Below, in pieces: positions 1-7,700 of a stretch of DNA of 49,082 bases. The DNA lies in the NCBI GenBank assembly GCA_964347835.1, contig CAYFZR010000014.1, positions 1 through 49,082 of the forward strand, written 5' to 3'. Made by a program: the position numbers and the translations under genes. The stretch's first letter is position 1, and each line of letters opens with the position of its first letter. This DNA comes from CAYFZR01 sp964347835 [NCBI: uncultured archaeon]. Its GTDB lineage: Archaea; CAYFZR01. The notes beneath the pieces are model-generated. The model had not been told where the DNA came from. It saw nothing but the letters and a program-made list of their open reading frames with translations, and ran no database searches.

Positions 1-32
1 TGGGTCGCGTTCTTTTCGTTGGAATGGGTCAT
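1..32 (-). CDS. 5' end of an unidentified gene running off the left edge
   Basis: Reading leftward from an ATG at 32 gives ten codons, MTHSNEKNAT, before the window ends. A purine-rich GGTTGGAG stretch lies about seven bases upstream and a TTTTAAATA-type TATA element lies further upstream near 75-90. This is consistent with a real start, divergent from the small lipoprotein gene at 149. Ten residues are too few to assign a family. Confidence 0.35.
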   Translation of the reverse strand, partial: MTHSNEKNAT

Positions 33-148
33 ATGGTCTCCAACCTTAATCGTACAAAAATTTAATGTTGTAAAAATATTTAAAATTAGAAAAAAAACAT
101 TTATTAATTTATATTTCCATATAATTTATTGATTCAGGTGATAAAGTG

Positions 149-394
149 ATGAGGCAGAAGAATGTCTGGAAAGTTGCATTAGTCTTAATTCTATGCTTAA
201 TTGTTGCAGGTTGTGCACAGATAAAACTCTATAAAGAAACTCTAGAAGAAAAAATTCCTCCAATAAACGCGACGCACAAAAAATTTGCAGATGATATAGC
301 CAAAAAAATCAAAAAAATTGGTGTTTTGAATGAGGAATTTTTCGAGGATAATGCATTTCAGTTACGAAAACTTAATGTTGCAAAAAAATTTTGA
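149..394 (+). CDS. small lipoprotein of unknown function
   Basis: An 81-residue protein with a basic N-terminus, a hydrophobic stretch and a lipobox (VAGC, Cys22), so a lipid-anchored surface protein is likely. The rest is charged, Lys-rich and probably helical. No family is recognised. ATG 149 is preferred over the overlapping GTG at 146 because AGGTGA at 136-141 is then spaced seven bases away. It is convergent with the octaheme cytochrome, whose stop lies 13 bases beyond. It could also be the shortened remnant of a longer lipoprotein. The function, including any link with the cytochrome, is unknown. Confidence 0.6.
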   Translation: MRQKNVWKVALVLILCLIVAGCAQIKLYKETLEEKIPPINATHKKFADDIAKKIKKIGVLNEEFFEDNAFQLRKLNVAKKF

Positions 395-400
395 AAAAGT

Positions 401-418
401 AAAAAATTATAATTTTTT
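401..418. terminator. A/T dyad between convergent genes, possible bidirectional terminator
   Basis: A perfect 18-base palindrome (AAAAAATTA/TAATTTTTT) sits exactly between the lipoprotein stop (394) and the cytochrome coding end. The cytochrome TAA codon lies inside it. Both strands end in a T-run, which is how archaeal transcription typically terminates. Because it is A/T only, the hairpin itself would be weak. Confidence 0.4.
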
Positions 419-2011
419 TCGATTTTTGTTGAACTTTTTTATTATTAGAGCCGGAATCATGAATAGAGCCAATATTGCAGTTGGTCCACAGACACCTTTG
501 GTAGTTTCAGCGCCCTTTTTCTTGGTTACTTCGAGGGTTTCAATGTCATTCTTCATGCTTTGAAGGTTTCTGTTGAGTTCCCACCATCCATTTTTAAAGG
601 TGGCATAGTCTGGAGCCCCTGTCATAGCCGAGGCATATCTTATGCTATTTGCATAGAATAGCCATTGTTCAACCCATTTTTTCTCGATTTCCTCATCAAA
701 GGGATTTGCTTTATCTGCTAATCCTCTGTTCCATGCTTCTACCAATAATAGAGTCGCGGTTAATACCATCTCATCTGTTTCTTCGATTGTTTTGTCCATC
801 TTCTCGAAGTGTTTTTGGACCCATTGTGTGCTGTGACATTCTTTGCATATAGACATCATTTCCTGCTTTCTTTTGCTTTGTTCATCTTCATCAATGAGAA
901 ATTCTGACGCTACCTTTTTGTCGAATGTTGTTGGTAGAGGTAAACCATCTTGATTCTTTATTTTGTGCGTAGCGCCTTCTTTTGGATGAGGATGGGTGTA
1001 TATCAGTCCAAATATCCTTACCCAGAGTCTTGAACCAAAATCGTGTGTTCTCTCAACGATGACCTTGCCATTTTCATCTACGAGTAGCGAGTTATGACAT
1101 GTCGCGCAAGTTGGCGCCTTGAAGTCTTTTCCAGGTACCCATGGAACTTTTTCGAAGTTCCAGTGCTTCCATCTTGCAGAATAGATATTCCCGTGCTTGC
1201 TCTCCTTGTAAACGTTCCATGCGGGAACGTCGGGATCGAGGTGACATTGAGCACACGTATAAGGTTTCCGAGCATCTTCAAGCGAAAACTTGTGCCTTGG
1301 ATGACAGGAAGAACAGGAACCCTTGCTTCCATCCGGGTTTATCCTTCCGACTCCTTGGCTGGGCCAGCCCTTAATATCTGGAACCTCGACCCTTAAACCT
1401 TTGGAGATCACCTCTTTCGTACCCACTACCTCCAACTTTGTTCCGTGGCAGCCTAAGCATGTCTCATGCTTGGTATTTTCGCTCGACTCTCCTATCTTCA
1501 ACTCTCCTGTCTCGAATTTTGCTAGATTAGTAGTCGTCTCCACCAGAGTCATGTAAACAGGATTTTTAATCAGATTATCATATGCATTTGCTTTTATACT
1601 ACCGGAGTACTGTTCTACCTCTTTTTCATGGCAGGTGGCACAATCCTTTGGCGTTACAACGGGATGTACCTTAAAGCCAAAGTGATCAAAGGTGTCTTCA
1701 TGATCATCAGAATTCATCGTATGACACTCATAGCAGCCTACTTTATTATCTAGGAACCTTTCGGGTACTTTATCACTCGATACTCTTTTTTCAAGAATTG
1801 ATTTTCCCATACCTTCTCCAGGAGTTACTGCTGCGTGTCTGCTGACCATCCAGTCTTTGTATATTCCTGGGGTGTATTTCTCATGACAACCTATGCAAGT
1901 TTTTGTTTCTTGGCTAATTTTCTCAGGTATTTGAGCATTTACATTTGAGATAATGAATAAAGAAAACAGAATACTCGCAAAAATTATTTTTTTATCATTT
2001 AATTTGATCAC
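407..2011 (-). CDS. octaheme c-type cytochrome, HAO-like, with CGP-type C-terminal anchor
   Basis: 534 residues. The N-terminus is a signal peptide (hydrophobic 9-22, likely cleavage after NVNA). Eight CXXCH haem sites are seen at residues 39, 93, 124, 185, 233, 253, 302 and 389. Their number and spacing, with the WKHWNFEKVPW and later Trp/Tyr-rich region (about 440-485), resemble the hydroxylamine oxidoreductase / octaheme reductase family. Whether a Tyr crosslinks to the catalytic haem cannot be judged by eye. The C-terminus is CGP (508-510), a hydrophobic stretch, then a basic tail, matching the archaeal CGP-CTERM type of cell-surface sorting signal. The protein is therefore probably an outward-facing electron carrier or N/S-oxyanion redox enzyme. 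The start is GTG at 2011. The G-run immediately upstream is closer than a normal ribosome site, so the start is not certain. No cytochrome maturation genes are adjacent. Confidence 0.88.
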   Translation of the reverse strand: MIKLNDKKIIFASILFSLFIISNVNAQIPEKISQETKTCIGCHEKYTPGIYKDWMVSRHAAVTPGEGMGKSILEKRVSSDKVPERFLDNKVGCYECHTMNSDDHEDTFDHFGFKVHPVVTPKDCATCHEKEVEQYSGSIKANAYDNLIKNPVYMTLVETTTNLAKFETGELKIGESSENTKHETCLGCHGTKLEVVGTKEVISKGLRVEVPDIKGWPSQGVGRINPDGSKGSCSSCHPRHKFSLEDARKPYTCAQCHLDPDVPAWNVYKESKHGNIYSARWKHWNFEKVPWVPGKDFKAPTCATCHNSLLVDENGKVIVERTHDFGSRLWVRIFGLIYTHPHPKEGATHKIKNQDGLPLPTTFDKKVASEFLIDEDEQSKRKQEMMSICKECHSTQWVQKHFEKMDKTIEETDEMVLTATLLLVEAWNRGLADKANPFDEEIEKKWVEQWLFYANSIRYASAMTGAPDYATFKNGWWELNRNLQSMKNDIETLEVTKKKGAETTKGVCGPTAILALFMIPALIIKKFNKNRKKL

Positions 2012-2131
2012 CCCCCTTACCGTATACTTGTCGAATTAGTCGTCTCACTCCTTCATTATATAATATTTTTCATCCGAAGTTAGGAGGTTAAATTAACAAA
2101 CTTTTTTCAATTTGTAAAAAGGATATAATGG

Positions 2132-3337
2132 TTAATTTATCTCGCATTCGTTAAGATAAAGACAACACATGAACGGATCTTTCCCGTAAAATCCCCTATT
2201 TTTCCAAGCTCTGTATCTACAACCGCCCCTACAAGTTTTTAAAACTTTACAATTCCTGCAATCAAGTTCAGTGAGTTTGGGCAAATATTTTTGGACGATT
2301 ATTTTCCAAAAATCTTCTAAATTTCCTTCTCTTATGTTACCGACACTATCAACGAAGAATCCACATTTTGTAGTCTCTCCATCTACATTAATTGAGCATA
2401 GATTGGCTCCACAAGAATAATCTTCCTCACCAGTATGAATTCCTGAGGTATATCCGTATTTTTTAAATATTTTGGCGGCATTAAGAAAATCAACGCTTAA
2501 TTTCTTATTTTTTGATAGATTTCCGCATTCCGATGGAATATCAAGAATCCATTCGTCTATCATTAGTTCTTTCATTAATTTATTCATTCTATCGAATTCT
2601 AATGTATTTACTGAATGTATCATCGTGGCGATTGTAACATTAAGGTATCTTTTTGCATTCTTTATTCCCTTTAATGTATCATGAAAAGTTCCTTTTCCCC
2701 TTAAAATTTCATGTCCCTCTTCCATTCCATCCAGACTTATCTGAACACAATGCACATACTTTGAAAGTCTTTCCGCGATATCCTTTGTTACTAATGTTCC
2801 GTTTGTCAGTAATTCGACTCTTATTGGAAATTTTTTCGCGAAAGCCAGGATTTCCCAAAAATTTTCGTGTAAAAGTGGCTCTCCGCCTGTAATCAAGAGT
2901 TTAAATCCATATTCACCGAATTCTTTCAATATTTTTTGAATTACCTCTAATTCCAAATCTCTATTTCTTTTTTCTCCCAAGTAACAGTGCCTGCAGTTTA
3001 GGTTGCATTTTTCTGTGATGTGTAACAGCAGATATTTTAAAGAAGGACTTGAATTCTCCTTCACAGTAATTTTTTCGCTTGCTGATGGGTCTTTTTTGTA
3101 CTCCAGACATCCTTCGCTCTTTAAATAGTTTATCAATTCGAAACTGTCTTTTTCATTACATCCGGTCTTTTCAATTATATCTTCCAAACTATTTCTCCCG
3201 GTGCAATAAATTAAAAATTCGAAGGATTCATCATCTAATTCGTATAACTCATCTTTTTCAAAATTGTAAAGGACTTTATTGTCTATCCATTTTAACGCAC
3301 AGTTCTTTAACTTTGGATACATTAAAACTCTTCCCAC
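2132..3337 (-). CDS. radical SAM / SPASM protein with N-terminal PqqD-like domain
   Basis: 401 residues. Residues 1-80 resemble a PqqD/RRE-like peptide-recognition domain (LDDESFEFL... followed by a helical repeat). The radical SAM core has the CNLNCRHC cluster motif (Cys111, 115, 118) and GGEP at 151-154. The C-terminal part is Cys-rich (CGANLC, TKCG, CRNC, CRGGC, CC) as in SPASM domains that bind auxiliary Fe-S clusters. Such proteins usually modify a ribosomal peptide or an enzyme side chain, and some act in haem or cofactor biosynthesis. No precursor peptide is adjacent. GTG 3337 gives the longest frame. ATG 3322 (MYPKL) with GGGAAGAG upstream is an equally good start. The gene is upstream of, and on the same strand as, the cytochrome (120-base gap), so an activating or cofactor role is conceivable but unproven. 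Confidence 0.85.
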   Translation of the reverse strand: MGRVLMYPKLKNCALKWIDNKVLYNFEKDELYELDDESFEFLIYCTGRNSLEDIIEKTGCNEKDSFELINYLKSEGCLEYKKDPSASEKITVKENSSPSLKYLLLHITEKCNLNCRHCYLGEKRNRDLELEVIQKILKEFGEYGFKLLITGGEPLLHENFWEILAFAKKFPIRVELLTNGTLVTKDIAERLSKYVHCVQISLDGMEEGHEILRGKGTFHDTLKGIKNAKRYLNVTIATMIHSVNTLEFDRMNKLMKELMIDEWILDIPSECGNLSKNKKLSVDFLNAAKIFKKYGYTSGIHTGEEDYSCGANLCSINVDGETTKCGFFVDSVGNIREGNLEDFWKIIVQKYLPKLTELDCRNCKVLKTCRGGCRYRAWKNRGFYGKDPFMCCLYLNECEIN

Positions 3338-3634
3338 GGATTTTTGATCATATCTTATAATCGATAAATATGGGCGAACACTAAAAAGAGTTTAATAAAT
3401 ACTTTTCGATATAACGTTATAACATCAAGTATAAATATAAATTGCTTATATTTTATATGTAGAAACTTATAAAATCTGTTAAATCTGAAAAAGGAAGTGA
3501 ATTCGACGACAAATTGGATAATGTTTATATTTTGTAAAAACATAAATAAATATATTTATTCCTGTTGAAAATTCATCGAAAACGCTGCATTTCTTTGTTT
3601 TTGCAAAGATTTTAAATTTATGGTGTGATCTCTC
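3338..3634. other. AT-rich divergent intergenic region
   Basis: 297 bases between the radical SAM gene and the zinc protease gene. It holds several TATA-like stretches (for example around 3540-3560) suited to divergent promoters. A 62-codon minus-strand frame at 3355-3543 is hydrophobic and low-complexity with no ribosome site, so I do not call it a gene. Nothing else is recognisable. Confidence 0.4.
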
Positions 3635-4057
3635 ATGAATTACGAAGTTACAAAAGTCAATCCACCCGCAAGAGTAATATTACCTCACTTATTTTCAAAG
3701 TTGTATCCTGATATTTGTCACGGTTGTTTTAAACGAACCCGAGGAAACTCTTTGGAAAACTGGGGGGAATACAAGTATTGTAAAGACTGTGCAAAGGAAA
3801 GACGCGAAAAATATGCTATTGCAAATCCCGATTTCGAGATAGAATTTGTTACTTTCGCTTTACCTACTAAAGGGATGGCTTACAACATGGACGAAGGCGT
3901 AATCGAGATTGTGAATTTTTTAACTGAAGATTTTAATAATCTCATAAAAGCTCTCATCCACGAAGCACTTCATCATGTAATCCATTTACATATTGGGGTA
4001 CAGGAAAGTTACCAATTTGATAACTTGCCAAAGAAGTGGTTTGAAAATGCTAACTAG
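3635..4057 (+). CDS. mini zinc-metalloprotease-like protein with N-terminal zinc ribbon
   Basis: 140 residues. The N-terminal third has two Cys pairs (CHGC and CKDC, roughly residues 28-52) that look like a zinc ribbon. The C-terminal third has HEALHHVIH, which fits the HExxH zincin signature with a further His three residues on. It resembles small HExxH-type metalloproteases of unknown substrate. Protease activity is inferred from the motif only. The start is ATG 3635, with an upstream GGTGTGATC serving as ribosome site. The next downstream frame is a probable gene relic, then the broken WrbA gene. Confidence 0.7.
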   Translation: MNYEVTKVNPPARVILPHLFSKLYPDICHGCFKRTRGNSLENWGEYKYCKDCAKERREKYAIANPDFEIEFVTFALPTKGMAYNMDEGVIEIVNFLTEDFNNLIKALIHEALHHVIHLHIGVQESYQFDNLPKKWFENAN

Positions 4058-4287
4058 ATAGCAAACGGGATTTTTCTCATATCTTCCTGACTAAGATTAT
4101 TGAAAATAAGCAGGTAGCAAGGGTTTTATACTGGTTTATTTTTCCACCGTACATGTTCGCCAATGCACTTATACTCACCTTAAAGGATACGCTTGATATA
4201 TCAAATGACCGAATGCAACTGATACAAGGACAGATAAAAAAGAGTTTGAACGAAATCAATTCAGTGGGGAGGTGTATTTATGGTTAA
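4054..4287 (+). pseudogene. orphan open frame, possible 3' relic of a membrane protein gene
   Basis: This frame is open from a TAA at 4051 to the TAA at 4285-4287 and reads like protein: a hydrophobic segment (YWFIFPPYMFANALILTL) then a charged helical tail (RMQLIQGQIKKSLNEINS). There is no ATG/GTG/TTG start before ATG 4153, which would cut the hydrophobic segment in half. It ends overlapping the first codons of the WrbA frame. Either it is the remnant tail of a decayed gene or chance. The opposite strand also has a 60-codon frame (4077-4259) that looks less like protein. Confidence 0.3.
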
Positions 4288-4909
4288 AACCAACGTTTTA
4301 GTTGTTTTTTACAGTATGTACGGCAATACGGCTAAACTCGCGAGGGCAGTTGCGGAGGGCGCCTCAGAGATCGAGGATGTTGAGGTTTCTTTAAGACAAG
4401 TTCCTGAATTGATACCTAAAGAGGTAATCGAGGCTAACGAGAGGCTCAAAAAGGTTAAGGAGGAGTTGGCTGATATTCCGATTGCAACCAATGAAGACCT
4501 CATAAAAGCCCACGGGATTGTATTTGGTACTCCCACAAGATTTGGAAATATGAGTGCTCAATTGAAACAATTTATAGATAGAACTACGGATATTTGGCTT
4601 AAAGGACAGTTAATAGACAAAGTAGCTGGCGTGTTCACGAGCACGAGTACTATCCACGGAGGACAGGAAACAACCATCATAACCTCGATGATTCCACTCT
4701 AACATCACGGAATGATTTTAGTTGGAGTTCCATACTCAGAACAGAGACTTTTTTCGTTGGAGGTTGGGGGAGGAAGTCCCTATGGCGCATCTTCTGTTTC
4801 AGGTGCCATGGCTGATCACCCACCCACTGAAAACGATCTCGAAATCGCCAAGACCTTGGGAAGAAGAGTGGCTGAAAAAGCAAAGTTGCTATCTACTAAG
4901 ACTCAATGA
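4280..4909 (+). pseudogene. wrbA: WrbA-type NAD(P)H:quinone oxidoreductase (flavodoxin fold), interrupted by one in-frame TAA
   Basis: WrbA enzymes bind FMN and reduce quinones by two electrons. The frame starts at ATG 4280 (GGGGAGGTG upstream) and reads through the N-terminal FMN loop (SMYGNTAK), GTPTRFGNM and STSTIHGGQET. It meets TAA at 4700-4702 and continues in the same frame through HHGMILVGVPY and GGGSPYGASSVSG to a stop at 4907-4909. The full frame is 210 codons, the normal WrbA length. Family members have Leu at the stop position (IPL-L-HHG), so a single TTA-to-TAA change explains it. The 140-residue product would lack the GGSPYGAS flavin/quinone-site region. Possible explanations are a true nonsense mutation, a strain polymorphism, readthrough or a sequencing error. 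Confidence 0.85.
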
Positions 4910-4988
4910 ATCTATCAATCTTTCCAGAAAAAACTAAAATCAGAGGGGTGGTATTCCATTGACCGTTAAGTTGGAAAGAGCGTAAATT

Positions 4989-5126
4989 TCACAACTCTTC
5001 CCACGTTACTTTACCCTCTCCTACTAATTTTTTAATTACTTTGAATGCATAACACTCTGATGATTCTCCTTCCGTGTAGAAGTCGCATTTCTTACATACG
5101 TATGTTCTCAAACGTTCTTCAACCAT
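4989..5126 (-). CDS. 45-residue zinc-ribbon-like small protein
   Basis: An ATG at 5126 opens a 45-codon frame ending in TGA at 4989. The product starts MVEERLRTYVCKKCDFYTEG and contains CKKC plus one further Cys (ECYAF), so it may bind zinc or an Fe-S centre. GAGGT lies five bases upstream of the ATG, a good ribosome site. The amino-acid composition (balanced Lys/Glu, well-placed aromatics) looks like a real protein. It lies 3' of the broken WrbA gene on the opposite strand. Function is unknown. Confidence 0.6.
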   Translation of the reverse strand: MVEERLRTYVCKKCDFYTEGESSECYAFKVIKKLVGEGKVTWEEL

Positions 5127-5210
5127 TTTAACCTCTTTAAGATTTATTTGGTACTTACTTTAACAAAAAACTAATAAAAATAAAAAATTGATGATTTGTA
5201 CACTGCTGCC

Positions 5211-5279
5211 CTACATGCAGGTCATCTTGCAGTCGCAGGCGCCGTACCTTATTTCTTTCTTTATTTTTCTGATTTTCAT
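5211..5279 (-). CDS. putative 22-residue Cys-containing peptide
   Basis: ATG 5279 is preceded by GGGTGAT three bases away and by an AAATATAAT TATA-like element near 5318-5328. The product is basic at its N-terminus and ends GACDCKMTCM with three Cys. The same frame can be extended to ATG 5414 (67 residues). A strong TATATAAAG-type element near 5447-5458 would make that form leaderless, so the longer version is a genuine alternative. No family is recognised. A short Cys-rich tail could bind metal or be a substrate for a modifying enzyme, but that is inference. Confidence 0.3.
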   Translation of the reverse strand: MKIRKIKKEIRYGACDCKMTCM

Positions 5280-5560
5280 GTTATCACCCGGAAGTAAAGT
5301 TACCTTAGCGATGTCATTATATTTGAATCTTTTGTTATCAGCATTTAATTTAGTAATACTAAAGTATATAGAAGTATTATTCCAAAGTAGAGATCTCAAG
5401 GAATAAAAAAGCATCGCGGATCACTGTACTTGCTAATTTATTAAAATATACTTTATATAACTATGAAAAAACAATATAGCACGTAATGAATTTTCGAAAG
5501 TAATCTATTCAATGTCTAAATAATAACTTCGGAACGAATTTAGTTTTTGAATGATAATGC

Positions 5561-6304
5561 CTAGAACTGTTTTCTGAGTTCTATGCCCGAATCGGTTATT
5601 TCAAAGGGAATTAATTGAGTTAAATGCTTCGTGTTGTGCATTTTAAGTATCTGAAGCTTTCTCTCCCATTTATCTCCCGTCCCAGCGTAGTGTAAAACTA
5701 TCACTCCCTGGGTAACGTATTCTTCCATGCCAAAGGTGCTTATTTGGTCTTTTCCTCCTATTCCTGATACCAACAAACTGGTAGCGCCTGTATTGCCTAA
5801 AGATTTTACTACTGATAATACTTCTCCTCTTACAGCCATTATGCTGTCGTGCTGCAACAACAAGGAAGATATTGGGTCTACCGCTATTCTCTGAGCACCC
5901 ATTTCCTCTACCGTTTTTTCGATAATTTCCCCTATAGACCTGGCAGAGAATTGTTTAGTTCCCAAAAATCCTGGAGGAGACATTATGTACTCATCTTTAA
6001 TGGCCGTGCCGATTCTCACAGGAGATGCGTCAATGAATTTTAGTAATCCTTTTTTCTCAAAACCTTCCAAGTCCCAACCAAATCTACGCATGGCCCATCT
6101 AATATGAAGAGGACTTAACTCGAGAGAAAGATATACTCCGGGTTCATCGTAAATTGCTGCCCCCTTGTACAAATACTGTACTCCGAATATTGTTTTGCCC
6201 GCGCCAGCACCGCCAGATACCAAGACTGTAAGGCCACGTGGTATTCCACCTTCAATCAATTCATCAAGATTTGGAATTCCTGTCTTAACCCTAAATATTG
6301 TCAT
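5561..6304 (-). CDS. KaiC-like RecA-superfamily ATPase (single domain)
   Basis: 247 residues, one KaiC/RadA-type domain. Walker A is GGAGAGKT (31-38), the Walker B strand ends RIAVDPISS, and the N-terminus has the usual TGIPNLDELIEGGIP. Archaeal single-domain KaiC homologues are ATPases often linked to signalling, motility or membrane proteins, and most have no known function. It is the second gene of a two-gene unit: the membrane coiled-coil gene ends 11 bases upstream of its ATG. A paralogue lies at 39449, with the same length class. A circadian role should not be assumed. Confidence 0.85.
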   Translation of the reverse strand: MTIFRVKTGIPNLDELIEGGIPRGLTVLVSGGAGAGKTIFGVQYLYKGAAIYDEPGVYLSLELSPLHIRWAMRRFGWDLEGFEKKGLLKFIDASPVRIGTAIKDEYIMSPPGFLGTKQFSARSIGEIIEKTVEEMGAQRIAVDPISSLLLQHDSIMAVRGEVLSVVKSLGNTGATSLLVSGIGGKDQISTFGMEEYVTQGVIVLHYAGTGDKWERKLQILKMHNTKHLTQLIPFEITDSGIELRKQF

Positions 6305-6315
6305 ACTATCATCCC

Positions 6316-7584
6316 CTACAACACCTTACTTTTCTCTTCGATCTCTTTATTTATTACTTTTATTTTGCTTAGTATTTTTGATCTCTTATATTCGTAGTCT
6401 CTGACTCCTTTTAATCTATTTAAAGTATCGAGTTTCTCCAATTCTACCCTTAATCTGTCTTCCTCGTGTTTTAATTTAGATATTTTATCCCTTAACTTAA
6501 TTTCTTCCTCTTCCAAATTTATCAGAGCCGTCTTGTACTCTGTATACAATTCTTCATAAGCTTTTTGCGTAATCTTCCCTTTCTTTAAATCAGAGTTTAA
6601 TTCTTTAAGTAAATTCGTAATTCTCGTTTTTTCTTTAGATATTTTTCTTTCTTCCTTTTTTTTGCTTATAACATACTTAAAACTTTCTCCATACTTATAA
6701 AACTTATTTTTGAAGTTATTCGTGAGTTTAGCACCTATCCTAAGATGCTCGGCTTTAAACAATCTTTGTTTCCCGAAAAAAAACAACAAAACTCCAACGA
6801 AAAATAATGATACATATATCACAATTGGGCTGAGAAAAGTAGGAATTTCAGGGTAGAATGCTAAAAAAGGAACTTTTTTATATTTAAATTCGATTTTTCC
6901 TGAAATTGGAGAGAATGAGATGAGAGGGGGAGATACAGTTATCTTACAAACAGTAATTGGGTCTCTTTGATACGAAAAATCTTCCTTCTGAACATTAATG
7001 TATTTTTCTATTTTTTTCTGGGGAATAACCTCTAAATCATCGCTTTTATAGCCTACAAACAATATACTTAAGGATTTGTCGGGTTTCAACAAAATTGTTA
7101 TGTTCTTAAGTTTTTTTTCTTCTCCTGGTAGTATATAATCGCTATTAAACCTGATCTTAGGATTCTCTTGTATTTCGACTGGAATCGAATCCTCCCATAA
7201 AATTAGATTTGGAATGTCTCTTGGTCTAATAGAAATTGTTATGAATGATTCGCCCAGTGAAGAATTTTTTCTAGTTACTATGCTTAGATGGACGGGTTTA
7301 TCGGTAACTTCCATAACTTTTTTTAAGTTACCGGGTAGGTAGAATTTATTTTCGTCAAAATCTAAAATTAGCGTTGGTTTTAGTAAATCCAAAGAATGAT
7401 TGACCTCCAAAACTCCCAAGTCGTTGAATTTTCCGGGATAAGTCTCCAAAACATCAACCAGAGATGGAGTAATTACTACGTCTATGCTCTCTTCTAATCC
7501 ATTCACCACCAAGGAACAAAAAGATAATGTAAACATGAGTAATATTGCGAATCTAACTTTCATGATTTTAGTTTTGGTACGCAT
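6316..7584 (-). CDS. single-pass membrane protein: extracytoplasmic beta domain plus cytoplasmic coiled coil
   Basis: 422 residues. The N-terminal hydrophobic segment (about 10-28) is a signal sequence. Residues 30-255 look like beta-rich extracytoplasmic domains (alternating hydrophobic strands, Pro/Asn turns). A transmembrane helix is at about 260-282 (IVIYVSLFFVGVLLFFFG), then about 130 residues of Lys/Glu-rich coiled coil to the C-terminus. No known family is recognised. ATG 7563 (MKVRFAILL) is an alternative start that gives a more typical signal sequence. It is co-transcribed with the KaiC-like ATPase just downstream, which suggests a sensor or scaffold whose cytoplasmic coil contacts the ATPase. 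That partnership is inference from gene order. Confidence 0.7.
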   Translation of the reverse strand: MRTKTKIMKVRFAILLMFTLSFCSLVVNGLEESIDVVITPSLVDVLETYPGKFNDLGVLEVNHSLDLLKPTLILDFDENKFYLPGNLKKVMEVTDKPVHLSIVTRKNSSLGESFITISIRPRDIPNLILWEDSIPVEIQENPKIRFNSDYILPGEEKKLKNITILLKPDKSLSILFVGYKSDDLEVIPQKKIEKYINVQKEDFSYQRDPITVCKITVSPPLISFSPISGKIEFKYKKVPFLAFYPEIPTFLSPIVIYVSLFFVGVLLFFFGKQRLFKAEHLRIGAKLTNNFKNKFYKYGESFKYVISKKKEERKISKEKTRITNLLKELNSDLKKGKITQKAYEELYTEYKTALINLEEEEIKLRDKISKLKHEEDRLRVELEKLDTLNRLKGVRDYEYKRSKILSKIKVINKEIEEKSKVL

Positions 7585-7700
7585 CGAATAAAAATTGTTT
7601 TGTATCGGGGCAGAAATCTATATAAATCCCAAGAAAAAAATCAGCGTCAGGCCTTCAAATAATGCTTTAGAGGTAATTATTTAGTAATGTGGGTTAAGGA

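Noticed and set aside
3355-3543. 62-codon minus-strand frame in the intergenic region
   Set aside because: Hydrophobic, Phe/Ile-dominated low-complexity translation with no ribosome site; typical of AT-rich non-coding DNA.
5188-5406. 72-codon plus-strand hydrophobic frame
   Set aside because: No ribosome site; composition looks like the complement of the Cys-tailed minus-strand frame, which has the better signals.
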